The position numbers and the translations under genes were made by a program. The notes beneath the pieces were generated by a model. That model was not told the origin of the DNA, did no database searches, and saw only the letters and a program-made list of their open reading frames with translations. From Hirsutella rhossiliensis (Eukaryota > Ascomycota > Sordariomycetes > Hypocreales > Ophiocordycipitaceae), in assembly GCF_020360975.1 (NCBI RefSeq), contig NW_025408669.1:7068001-7132000 (forward strand): 64,000 bases of DNA, written 5' to 3'. Shown piece by piece: positions 33,296 to 44,175 of the stretch. Within the stretch, counting starts at the first letter, position 1. Each line of letters begins with the position of its first letter.

Positions 33296-34959
33296 TCCTT
33301 ATGCGATAGAAACATATTAGCGGGTGAAAATTGAGATCGAGGTAACGAAAAAGGGCTAAGACTAAGGAAATAACTAGAAGGAACGAAGGTATCGTATTGC
33401 TGCTGATCTCGAGGGACTTTTCTTGGTCTGCCGCGTCTGCGTGGTCTCTCCGGCTCGGGATATTCGAATGGCTTAGGCACTTCGGTCTCAACGTTGATGC
33501 TATCAGCCTGATTGTCAGCAGTCTGATTGTCAGCGTGTGGCTGCTGTAGAACATTGTGACTTCGTTGCTGCTGCGAATCCGGGTGGCGAAAGTAGGGCTG
33601 GACAGCCGTGCTGCGAAATTTAGCTGGCCCGTTGTCTAGCTCAACTGTGACCTCTGTGTCTGTCACAGCTAGGACCTTGTATGGGCCTTTCCATCCTCCT
33701 TTCTCACGAAATACTCGAACTTCACTACCAAGCGGCAATGATAGTGGCATCTTCTCAATCGTGTTGGGCCCATTACGGGCATTGAGGGCGTCATTGACCT
33801 TCCTTTTAGCTACAAGCTTGCGTAGCTCTGCCATAGCTTTCGTCACGGCTTTCGCACGTGTGATCGCGGAAGCAGAAGGCGGCGAATCCATCGTTATCCG
33901 AGGGTAGGCACCAAAGACTAGTAGTGTGGGCACTAGACCGTCAGGTCCGGCGGTATCATTGACGGATTTGAAGGCCATTTGAAGCAACGACTCAGCTGAT
34001 GCTGTTTTTAGCTCGGCTTTCAAGATCTCGTATGCCCTTCGAATCGGGGCGTGATATCTCTCCACCTTGCCAATTGACCAGTGGGCTTCGACGGGCACTT
34101 GGTGACAGGTTATTCCTAGCAGCTTCGCTTCTGCTTGGAACTCAGAGGAGGCAAAATTCGTACCAGCGTCGTGCGTGATAACATCTGGAGGGCCTAGGTA
34201 TGTGTCAATCCAACACAATTTGAGTGCTTCCCACGTCTCTTTAGCCGATATATTCTGAAGAAATCGTCCGGCTTGGAAAGAGGTTGCTAGGTCAACGGCA
34301 TGAAGGACTGGCCGGCTGTCAAGATGCATTACATCGACGATCAATTCGTAGTTGAAATCGCAGTTATCCTTTAACGTGAATTTGAACCTGCGCGGTGCGT
34401 CTGCCTTGATCTGGCAAAAATGACAGAATTTTCGGATCATCGCGATTGCTTCGAATTCAACATCATGCCCAGCGCTTGTCAGTAGCTTATGTAGCTTGTG
34501 TACTGACGGGTGGCCAAAGCGAGTGTGTAGGCGCCGAAGCTCGGCTTCGGATAGGAAGGCAATAGCGGCTTCATCCTTCCGTAGGAAGAACCACGGATGA
34601 CCCCATTTGCGTACGATCGGAATCCTCTTATCGCCGCAGATCAATTCGTTCGTGACGTTGTTGAGATAGGCACCGAGACGGTCCATATCCTTGAGGCATA
34701 GCAAGAAGGGCGTTGACATATTGATAACGTGGAAAACGACTTCTCCAATCGGGGTAATGACTGTTGTGATCCCGATCGTGTTCGTCGGCTCGTTTCCACC
34801 GAATCTGACCGTTGCGATCGTCGCATTCTTCCGTAGCTGGACCGTCGGCATCTCTCGTTGGAGCGCGCGGAATTGGTCGATCCCAGCTGTAGATATCTTC
34901 GCTGCACCCGTGTCAGGCAGGATCCCTTGGAAAGAGGTCCGGTTGTAGCGATCGAGCAA
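33271..34959 (-). pseudogene. Copia protease and integrase
   Basis: One 562-residue frame. The protease active site is DTGAAK near 34914. The integrase has an HHCC zinc site (HTRFGHPSVHKLH then CHFCQ) and a catalytic core with D (VDVMHLD), D (THDAGTNF) and E (VERYHAPIRRAYE). It continues through a C-terminal SH3-like part (KGPYKVLAVTDTEVTVELDN) and an AT-hook-like basic tail (PRRRGRPRKVP). This segment is intact, although the flanking parts are broken. It ends in the hydrophobic reading at the junction with the reverse transcriptase. Confidence 0.9.
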
Positions 34960-35399
34960 GAAATGCTGTGATTCCTCGCATATCGATTCTCCCTCGACGG
35001 TGTGAATGCGGTGGCGAAAAGCTCTATTAGATAGGAAGGCAGCTGCAAAGAAGCTATCGCTTTGATCGTCAGAGTCATCGTCAGCAGAATCAGAGGTCTG
35101 ATCTTCATCTGGGTCCCCTTCGTAATCGGCAAGGAACGTAGTAAATGGACGGGAAGATGACTTCTGGCCGTGAAATCCTCGTTCTCGAAGATATCTTTCC
35201 TTGGCCCTCTTTCTCTCGTCATCCGGATGCTTCGTTGAAAAACAGCCTTCTTTGCCGCAGACGTAGCAGCGCTTCGTCCACTTCTTCCTTTTGTCAGCGG
35301 GGTGCTGATAGCGGCGGTCAGTAAAGAATTGGTCTTGATCTTGAAGATATTGACTGGGCTGTCCGGGCTGTCTTTGGCTGACGGTTGTGGATGGCGATC

Positions 35400-36626
35400 T
35401 TAGCTGTGAAGATAGTCCTCGAAGGTCTTAGCCGGCACGAAGAGGGCGAATTCTAATTCAGGCACGCCACGGCATGCTCGAATTGTCGTTGAAATTAGCT
35501 GGTCTTCGCCGCCATAGCTATTCCCAAGAGCTCTCTGGCATAGCTGCAATTTGTCAAGAAGAGCCTGGAGGATTTCACAGAGAGGCTTCTCGGGAGATTC
35601 CTTCCGAAGCTGTGTGAAATTGATCGAGGTCCAGTCAGTGTGATACTGTTGCCTATTGACTTCCGTATCAAAGTGCTGCTTCATCTTCTGATACATCTCC
35701 GCGAACGTTGAATCGCGGCTGACTTGATGCACGAAGAAGTTCTTTGCTCTCTTCGTGAGGATATTTGAGAACAAAGCGTGGAATTGTGACGGTTTGATGC
35801 TAGCTGTGAGGCAGGCATCGAGAAAGTAACGGATCTTATCATCTAGGATATCGTAGGCGTCACCTGAATAGTTGAGCTTTCGATCCCATAGCTTAGAAAA
35901 CTGGTTGGCGATGGCAGGATCGAGGTCTTCATTGGGGACCTGGACTGGGGGGCACGGTCCGGTAAGCTTCGCGGTCGATAGCTGGTCTGATCATAAGTTC
36001 CTGCTGCTGTTGATTCGATCGTGACAGGGGTAGGGATTGGTCATTGGGGGGGGGTCTTGCGGGAGGTTTAGATCGGGAGTGACTGGTGCTGGGGTTGGTG
36101 CTGGGGTTGGTGCTGGGGTTGTTGCTAGCGATGGCGATCGTCTGAGGAGTTCTTGTTGGCGTCGGTAGGCGGCCGTTTTCTCGTATAAGATGGCATCACG
36201 AAGATCGTCTTCATCCCACTCAGGAAGTCGGTCACGGTTCTTCAGATTTACTAGGAATGCCGTGATCTTTGCGTTCAGCTTTCCTGTATAGATTCCTCTG
36301 AACCTTAGGGTATTCCGTAGGACCTTACGGACCCTTGGATCGACCTTCTTGAAGTCGTCTTCCTCCCAATCCTCAAAGTCTTCTTGGAATGATCCAAGCA
36401 GCTCGAGACCTTGACATGTTGAGGAGACTTTATAATCAACGATGCGGGCGAGAACGAAGGTATTATAGTGGATCTCATCGGAAGTCTCGTTGACTGGGGT
36501 GTTGAAGAGGTCCATGTTGAAGATTGTGGCGAGGCCACGGTTGAATTCAGCAATATCGAGGAATTCGTTGATGTCGAGCGTCGGTGCGTTCGCGTTCGCG
36601 CTGGTGCCGCTTGCGCTGCTGCTCAT
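35400..36626 (-). pseudogene. Copia gag
   Basis: Start at 36626 (MSSSASGTSANANAPTLDIN). Two open pieces, 36626-35991 and 35774-35400 (AEMYQKMKQHFDTEVNRQQY and SINFTQLRKESPEKPL), are separated by a broken stretch. The pieces carry the capsid-like helical region typical of fungal copia gag. Downstream near 35270-35200 is a zinc knuckle of form CYVCGKEGCFSTKH, a CCCH arrangement rather than the usual CCHC. Confidence 0.8.
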
Positions 36627-36962
36627 GATGTCGGATGGGGCTTGACAGGAAAATCTGCGAGGGAATAGGGCAAGAAGGTGTCAAGAGAGGGTCAAATTGA
36701 TCGAGAGTGATCAATGAAGCTGATAATCAAGCGGGATACCAGAGATTTGTATGTGCGATAGGGCACGCCTAAGAGGTCAGCGGCTGAGGCAAACAACTAG
36801 GCACGGTTGACTGAATAGAGTGGGCGCCGGTCGGGTCTTCGTAGTCAGTCTCGCGTTCTAGCAATCTTAACTTCGCAGGGCAATCTGATGCAGATGATGC
36901 TTAGAAAAGACTCTCTTCTATCTTGCTGCTCTGAGGTTACCAGCCAGGTAACAACTGATCAG

Positions 36963-37149
36963 TGTGGATAGGTTAACTGAGGCTCAGTTGGGTCTTTGAT
37001 CGATGATCGTGTTGTTCTTGTTATTCTTCGCTATCTAGACCATGCTGTGAGGTTTGATAGGTTGTGCGCGTGTCGGGTAAACGTTGTTCCCTGCTGACGC
37101 ACGTGATACCCTCCTGCGATGTGCGCTCTATCGTACAAATGATCAGACA
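36963..37149 (-). repeat. Copia long terminal repeat (5' copy)
   Basis: 187 bp, identical by eye to 28141-28327. The target duplication GTGTG follows at 37150. Confidence 0.95.
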
Positions 37150-37154
37150 GTGTG

Positions 37155-40100
37155 AAATGAATTGTGAATTGAGTCTAGTTCATGTGGCAACTTCAGTTGG
37201 TAGGAGTGAGGGTTGAGCACGCGCTCGATTCGAAAAGGGCCAATGAACTTGTGATCTAGTTTTGGGATGGGTCGGGCTGAATCAATGTTGCGTGTGCTAA
37301 GTAGCACCATGTCTCCAACTCGGTAAGCTGGCGCCGGTGATCTATTTGCGTTGGCGAACTGCTCTTGTGAGGCTTGAGCTGAGAGCAGGTTTGTCGAAGT
37401 AGATCAGTGATTTCTTGCATCTTGGCGACAAATTCGTTCCCCTCGTTGCAGCGTTCTGCCAGGTCTTTGGATGCCGCGAGTGGTATTGCGCGAGGGGGAC
37501 CAAAGCTCATTCGGGGGTGATAGCCTGTGTTCGCAAAAAATGGGGACATTCCCGTTGAATCGCTGACAACGTTACGGGCTGCGAATTCGGCCAATGGGAG
37601 CCACTCGTCCCAGTCGTCCTGAGCAAAGCTAACATATTGGCGAAGGTATTGTTCGAGAAATGAGTTAGCGTTTTCCGTCTGGCCGTCAGTTTCGGGGTGA
37701 TATGCTGTAGAAAGGCTGATATTGATCCGTAGACGGTGGCAAACCGCTTTCAGAATTCCGAGACAAACAGTGGTCCTCTATCAGACACGATTGAATCCGG
37801 TAGTCCATGGAGTTTCCAGACATCTCGTACGAAGAGTGTTGCCAAGTCATGTGTTTTCATGTCGGTCTTGCAGGGCGTGAAATGTCTGTCCTTTGACAGC
37901 CTATCGACTACCACCATGATTGCGTTGAATCCACGAGCTGTGCGCTGAATTGGGCCAATGAAGTCAACGGATAAGTCTCTCCATCTTTGCAAGGAATTGG
38001 GAGCGGTTTCAATGTCCCCTGGTACCGCAACTGGGAGGTTTTGTTCCTCAGACATCCGTGGCAATTGCGTGTGAATTGTTTCGTATCGGCGCTAAGCTTT
38101 GGCCACCAATAAGAGCGTGAAATGAGTTCGTATAGCTTGTTTTTCCCGGGTGGCCTGATTCGACGCTGTCATGGGCGAGTTGAGTGAGAAGGGTCCGTAG
38201 TTCGCCTGCGGGTACGTATAGCCTCTCTCGGAAATATAATCGGCCTTCGTTTATCATGCATTCCGATAGAAAACTTCCTTTGAGTGGGAATTCCATGGGG
38301 TTTGAGCATCTCGTCCCTGATTTTCATCCACCATTCGTCCTCCTCATAGCCCTTGTCTAGAAGTCTTGTGATTTTGTGGTTGATTGGTTCTGGCTGAATT
38401 TCGTCAAGAATGGCGGGACATAGTGCAATCTCTTGTTCCCAGGAGAGATTTGCAAAGAGCTCTGAGAGCTCGGGTCAAGCCTTAGTTGTTCTTGTACAGA
38501 GGAGTCTATGTTGGAAGGCTTAAGCAGCGACTGTTGTTGGTACTGGATGCGGTCGTCATTTTCATCTTTCGGTAAGTCTTGTGATCTCCGTGTGAGTGAG
38601 TCAGGCTTTCCGTTCTCTTTCCCAGGCACTGACTTGATAGCGAATTGGAACTGTGATAGGAATTCGCTCCACCTGACTTGTCGTCTTGAAAGTTGCTTGG
38701 TTGTCATGAAATATCGAAGGTTGGCATGGTCAGTGATGACTGTAATCTGGTGGTGTGTGCCTTGGAGTTCGGGTCTCCAGCATTCGAAGCAGCGTACAAT
38801 AGCCAAAAGTTCTTTGTCATATATCTCGTAATTGCACTCAGCGGGGTCGTACTTCTTGGACATGAAAGCCACTGGGTGTAGCACTCCGTTGATCTTCTTC
38901 CTGGGAGAGAATACCCGAAGACACAAAATCGGACGCGTCGCATTCGACAAACACTTCTCTTGCGGGGTCGAAGTGTCTGAGGATTGGCGCTGAAGTGAAG
39001 CTATTTTTGAGCATATCGAATGCTTCTTGGCAAGATGAAGTCCAGTTCCATTTGACTAGCTTCCGTGTCAGGGCAACAAGTGGTCGTACGATGCGTGAAA
39101 ATCCCTTGATGAACCGTCTGTAGAAATTTGAGAATCCTAAAAAGGCTTGGACATCTTTGACATTGATAGGGGCCTCCCAGTTGATGAGACAGTTGACTTT
39201 CTCTGGGTCCATCCGTACTCCAGTGGTTGAGATGATCATGCCCAGGTATTTGACTTCAGTAGTCTCGAATTCGCATTTCTTGACGTCAAGTTGTAGGCCT
39301 GCGGCTTCAAGTGCTTGGAGTACTGATTTGACGTGGAGTCTGTGGGTGGCAAGGTCGTCTGAGTAGATGAGAATGTCGTCGATGTAGGCCGTGCAATATC
39401 TATCAAGGAATGGGCGTAAGACTTCGTTAATTCGAGCTTGAAAGGTAGCCGGGCGTTTGATAGTCCAAAGGCATCACCATGCTCTCGAAGAGACCATATC
39501 TTGTGTTGAACGCCGTCATCCATTCCTGACCCTCCTTGATGCGGATTCGATTAAACGCTGCGACGACATCGAGTTTGGTGAAATACTTGGCTTGGCTTAG
39601 CTGGGAAAGGGTCTCCTGGATCAACGGTAGGGGGTAACGGTTCTTGATGGTTATCGCGTTAAGAGCTCGGTAGTCCACGCAAAAACGAAGGCCCCCTCCT
39701 GGTTTCTTTGCAAATAACACTGGCGAGGCTGCCGGTGAGGTGCTAGCGCGTATGAAACCCTTATCAAGGTTTTCCTGAAGGAATTTCCGGAGGACGAGAA
39801 GTTCGTCTTGTGACATCCCGTACAGAGGTCCATGTGGTGGAGTCGTTCCAGGTTGAAGTTCAATTTCGTGGTCGCAGTCTCGGTGTGGGGGTTTATCCGC
39901 TTCTGATTGGTCGAATGCTTTCAAAAATTCATGGTAGTGTTGGGGTACTTTTGTTGCAGGATCGATCAAAGTCTTGGGTTCGAGGGCTTTGTGAATGTCT
40001 TCGAGTGATGCCCTGAAAGGTACATATCGGCTGCCGTTTTCCGGGAAGCTCAGGTTCCTGTGTTTGTTGGTCCTTGGGGTCAAGGAGGTGATTCCGTCCT

Positions 40101-40948
40101 GTAGCTGGAGTTCTCGGTTCATCTTGTCCATGTCTGTGAGTGCAGAGTCGAATCGGACCCTTCGGCGTGCTTTAGGTTCTACGAAGGTGGAGGCTTCTGT
40201 GATGACTCCAAGTTCAGCCAGCCTTTGTCGATCTCATACAGTGATAGTGAGAATACGTCGACGTCGCGGTTTTGGTCAGCATATGGAATGCGGCTGCGCC
40301 GACTCTTCGGGGATTGATGGGCGTGCCAGTATAGTCGTGGTTGCAGAAATTGACAAAGAGGAGGGCTCCAGAAACAGGCAGTTGGTATTGTCCTTTCTCC
40401 ATGCAGTATTTGCGGCAGTGATCAGAGTTGAAAGTGACCACATTCGTGCTCCAATTGACGATTGGGTTGTGATCTGTCAGCCAGGGTTTTCCGAGTATGA
40501 CATTGTACTTCCCAAGCTTCGTTACGTAAAATAGCATCTTCTCCCTGTGTCCCTTGATTTCCATGTTGAGTTTCACCACATGAGTGATATCGCCAGCCGA
40601 GGAGGGTCTTCCATCGACTACGTTCAGCCGGCGACGGTTTCGTAGTTCATAAAGCGTGAGTTTGTTGGCGTGCGCGAAGGATTCGTCTACAAACCCCTTT
40701 CCAGTGGCACCTGAGTCAAGCATTGCTTCGGTTTTAATCAGAGTGGAATTGTCTTCGATTAGGTTACAAGGCAGTAGCAAATGAGCTTGGTTAGTGTCCA
40801 GAGAAGAGAGCAGATCGCCCTTTTCTTGCGTCTCCTGCGGCGACTTCCGTCGGAGACTACACTTTTCCGTCCTCCATGGTGCGGTGTCGCAATTGAGGAA
40901 CGATGTTTGCCTGAGCTGCACCAATGGCAGAGTCCATGCGCTGTGCAA
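37155..40948 (-). pseudogene. Gypsy pol: protease, RT, RNase H, integrase
   Basis: Minus strand. The protease LDSGATG is near 40717. The reverse transcriptase spans about 40130-39240 ([55 protein letters not shown]), with two slips inside the MPFGLSNA region and the catalytic YIDD at 39386-39375. RNase H follows (FVECDASDF, one slip, then [20 protein letters not shown]). The integrase has a histidine/cysteine-type start (HDSVESGHPGKT), D (VDFIGP), D (SDRGPLFVSEF) and E (DGQTENANSFLEQYL), then LAEFAARNVVSDSTGMSPFF. At least five frame slips show that this copy is defective. It ends at the copia target site. Confidence 0.9.
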
Positions 40949-41990
40949 TAGGCTCTGCGTGCCGCTCTCTGCTTCCGTTTGGGGTCTACGACCAGAGGCG
41001 ACATCTTTGGCCCCCAGGTGATGACGCTCAAATCCATTGAATCCCCGCCGTTAGAGGTCGTCGATTGTGGCGTAGTGGAGGTTGTAAGGTTGCATTGTGA
41101 CTTGCTGAGTTGTCGGTGTTTTTCTTGAAGTAATTGGCATTGACTTGACGGCATTCGTTATCGCAGATACGGACAAGGTCCATAAATTGACTAATTTCGG
41201 TAGGAGTATCTTTGCCCTTAGTGAGAGAAAGTCTCCAGATAACGTTGTCGTGGAGGGCACGTCGGAGGTGAGCAATGAGCGCCCCACTATCCCAGTCGGT
41301 GAGCTTGGCGACGGCATACCATTCGGGAGGAATGTCGTAAGGGATCTATGGCCTTGTTTCATGTCAAAGATTTTGAGTTGGGCGGTAGCTTTAGCGTCAA
41401 TATCCCCGAAGGCTGACTGAAGGGTGTTTTTTATGGCATTGACATCGTCGAAGAGAACCACCCCATCTTTAATGTTGTAGCGGACTTGGTCATGTGCTTT
41501 GCCTTTAAGGCATGAGACGACATATCCCATACGTTGAGGTTCCGAGTTCCACCAATCTTTATTCATTTCGAGCTTCAACTCGAGGTGCTGGAGGAAATTC
41601 GGCAGAAGCGTGGGTCCTCTCCGGTGAAGGCCTCAGGATCAGGGTGTTCTGGTGTGCGGTGTGAAGCTCCTTTGACTGAATGATCTTTATGTACGCTTCA
41701 TTTTCTGCCATAAGACGGGCGATCATTGCGTCTCCATCACTTTTAGAAATGAGCGTGTTTTCTAGGCGGGTTTGGAGGTCCTCCATTGCCCTATTTGTCG
41801 TCGTGGTCGAGGCACGTAGTGAATCGATTACCGCTTGCATACTGTATGCGGCATTGCATACGAGGAAGACTTCTTTCATGAGACCGGCTGGGTTAGCAAC
41901 AAAGGCATTTCGGAACGTTTCATCGGTATTGCTGGCGTTGAGGAGGGCAGGGGGCACTCGATCGACGGGTGTGGGGGTAGCGGTAGCCAT
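40880..41990 (-). pseudogene. Gypsy gag
   Basis: Start at 41990 (MATATPTPVDRVPPALLNAS). There is a helical first part (AMEDLQTRLENTLISKSDGD). After a slip near 41570 comes the retrotransposon-gag core (DWWNSEPQRMGYVVSCLKGK, AINTLQSAFGD-like NTLQSAFGDID). A second slip near 41280 leads to the nucleocapsid knuckle CHWCSSGKHRSSNC (C-x2-C-x4-H-x4-C, itself across a slip) near 40930-40890. Confidence 0.82.
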
Positions 41991-42237
41991 TGGGTTGTTG
42001 ACGGTGATGGCTATAGTGCAGGTGGCGTTCGACAGTTTCGTTACGTTTTAGTTGACTTTGCGATTGTGATTTGTTGGTTTGTTGGTTTGCTGATTCGTTG
42101 ATTGGTGAATTTGGTGCGGTGGTGGTGGTTTAGGTGGAAATTTGGTTGCAGGGTGTTTTGGTGAGGTTAGAGGTATCGAAATCAATAGTCACGTCGCGGA
42201 CAGTGGTCTATTGAGGAAGGGTAGTCGGTAGACAATA

Positions 42238-42400
42238 TGTGACGGTACAAGTGCACGAACAAGGTCGAGTGCGACTTGGGTAAAGTGATTGTCTACAAGA
42301 GAGAAAGAGGTTCCTAAGGAAGACTCTGACTTTCGCTATTTACATGAATAAAAGCGGGACCTTTCATAAAGTATGAAAGTCACATGATCGTTCCCTCACA
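42238..42400 (-). repeat. Gypsy long terminal repeat (5' copy)
   Basis: 163 bp, one C longer than the copy at 27619-27780. The target duplication TGTTT follows at 42401-42405. Confidence 0.95.
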
Positions 42401-42527
42401 TGTTTGTCTTCCCGCCAAACTGCTTGCCCTCTATACGCTCTACAAAAACAGATCCAAGGTTTGTATTAAAAGGGGGCTCTTTTATTATGCCTTTTCAAAG
42501 TTGTATAAGTGCTCTCTGTCCTATCCG

Positions 42528-43488
42528 CTACAGTCTCCCCACTTTTGTGTGCCGGTTAGGCAGAGCGCCCTCTCGGAGCCTCCTATTGCGCAGCGCTCCA
42601 CGGGCAAGATTCTCCAGGCCCAGTCTCAATAAAATCCGGCTCCCAAAAATAGTCACGAACTCACGATCCTTTGGCATTGATTCGAGCAGCTCGTCAACAG
42701 CCCCCATGGTCTCCTCCGCTCGGAATGCATCTGGCCATCCGTGCTGACGGTACATCTGCCTGAGATACTGGATTTCCAGATCGGTCCCCCACTGGTCAGT
42801 CTGGGCGCAGACTTACTCCCTGATAATGTCTTGGGTTCGTTCGCCCACGTTTTCGGCCTCGATCGTGGTTCTCCCGAGGCACGGGATAAGCTTGAGGTTC
42901 CGATATGCCTTCTTCAGTTCTTCAAAATAGAATCCAACGTCTCCTTTCGGGACGTCCTGGGCGCGAAACATATCCTCAAGAACTTCGCCGTCTCTCGCGA
43001 TCAACCACATGTAGCGGCCATAGACTCGTAGGACTCACGGCTCTGGGCGAAACAGAGGACGTCGGCCGCGTCGACCAACCCGTCCTCGTAATGGTAGATT
43101 TCCATAATGTATACCGCCTCGTCGCCTCTCCAGAAGTCGTTGGCGTTCCAGGCACTAAAGTCGATCGAATGTGATTTGAAGTGCACGACTGCCTCGTTGC
43201 GCCCCGTCTCAAAATACGGCAGGTGGCGCAATAATTGGATGATGTAGTCGGACTTAAAGCCCGCGCAAAAATCTTGCGTCATATGTGGCCAACCCCAAGT
43301 GTAGCGACTTCTAAGTTGGCCGCGTCAATGTGCAATGTCGCGAGAAAATTGTGAAAGTCGAAGAAGATGGTTCCGAGTTCTTCGGGCCTGTAACGAGATC
43401 CCCTGGTGGACGAAGCAGCATCTGGGTCTGCTGGGCCCAAAGCCGAGGCCGGTGGCGAGTTGTACGCGTAGTTGACTGGCGCACACAT
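42528..43488 (-). pseudogene. Unknown gene with one intron and two frame slips
   Basis: Start at 43488 (MCAPVNYAYNSPPASALGPA). The protein reads through GTIFFDFHNFLATLHIDAAN, slips near 43285 into WPHMTQDFCAGFKSDYIIQL and DEAVYIMEIYHYEDG, and slips again near 43010 into LIARDGEVLEDMFRAQDV. A good intron (42816-42760, GTAAGT..CTCAG) then joins DIIRE to QMYRQHGWPDAF, and the frame stops at 42528. I do not recognise the family; it looks like an ordinary cytosolic fungal protein of about 315 residues. The gypsy element is inserted about 125 bp beyond its stop. Two indels suggest decay. Confidence 0.55.
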
Positions 43489-43699
43489 TGTCCTCCAACG
43501 CTTGCTAATAAATTTCGAGGTTGTCGTTGAAGCAGGTGGCCTGATTAAGTAAAGGATTTGGATGGTGGGTTTGGCTTTGATTTATGAGTCAACCAACACG
43601 CCTAGCTGCGGTCGTATCTCCTCCCGATGTCGTAATATGTTCGTGCTCTACCGTTACGACCACATTAGATCGCTCCTTTATATAGGCAGATACGGGTGC

Positions 43700-44175
43700 C
43701 TGGGGTCCTGGAACCCTGTCTTCAGAAGTCGACATGAGCAGGCTCGCTGGAACCTGCCGCCGCCTTACCGCCGCATCAACATTGATCTCTACGCTACAAC
43801 ACCAACCATTGCATATAGAGGAATCTACAGGCGTGCAAAATAGTCGAGGCAATTCTGGAGCATGGAGCTGGCATGACAGCTAGAGACAAAAATGGACGGA
43901 CACCAATGGAAGCTGCTCCCAGTTGTGGCCAGGCTAGGGCTGGCAAGAAAACGCTTGAGTGGCGGCGGTGGCTCCGTCTCTTCTCCTTGCCCATGGAGCC
44001 GAAGGCTGCTGTCAATGATGATGGGTGTATCCTCTATATGGCGCTGCATAACATGGTTGTGTTGATATCGTCGGATTCTACGGAGCAGATATTTAATCGT
44101 TTGCCATGGGGACTCAGGCACGGTGTCCACTGGCGGTCGTCTAACATGCAGGTGCTGGCCAACAATCCAGCCTAG
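43700..44175 (+). pseudogene. Ankyrin-repeat relic
   Basis: One ankyrin-like unit can be read on the plus strand near 43838-43920 (KIVEAILEHGAGMTARDKNG, then RTPMEAA). A degraded preceding unit lies in other frames near 43785-43820 (TPxHIA-like) and a following trace near 44000 (LLLxHGAE-like). Stops and slips separate them. It was probably once an ankyrin protein of the NLR/ankyrin kind common in fungi. Confidence 0.45.

Larger units (their letters stand above)
28141..37149 (-). mobile_element. Ty1/copia retrotransposon inserted in the gypsy element
   Basis: Identical 187-bp long terminal repeats at 28141-28327 and 36963-37149 (TGTGGATAGG..GATCAGACA), flanked by the 5-bp duplication GTGTG (28136-28140, 37150-37154). 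Coding is on the minus strand in the order gag, protease, integrase, reverse transcriptase, RNase H, the copia order. RNase H is split by a hAT element (28831-32023). Without it the element is about 5.8 kb. Confidence 0.95.
27619..42400 (-). mobile_element. Ty3/gypsy chromovirus, interrupted by a copia element
   Basis: Long terminal repeats at 27619-27780 (162 bp) and 42238-42400 (163 bp) differ by a single C. They begin TGTGA and end TCACA, and the whole is flanked by the 5-bp target duplication TGTTT (27614-27618, 42401-42405). Coding runs on the minus strand: gag, protease, reverse transcriptase, RNase H, integrase, then a chromodomain. A purine-rich tract (AAAGGAGG) lies just before the 3' repeat. 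The copia element at 28141-37149 splits the region between integrase and chromodomain. Without it the element would be about 5.77 kb, a normal gypsy length. Confidence 0.95.

Noticed and set aside
37155..41990. Programmed ribosomal frameshifting in the gypsy element
   Set aside because: There are many slips within single domains, including the reverse transcriptase core, which a programmed gag-pol shift cannot explain.
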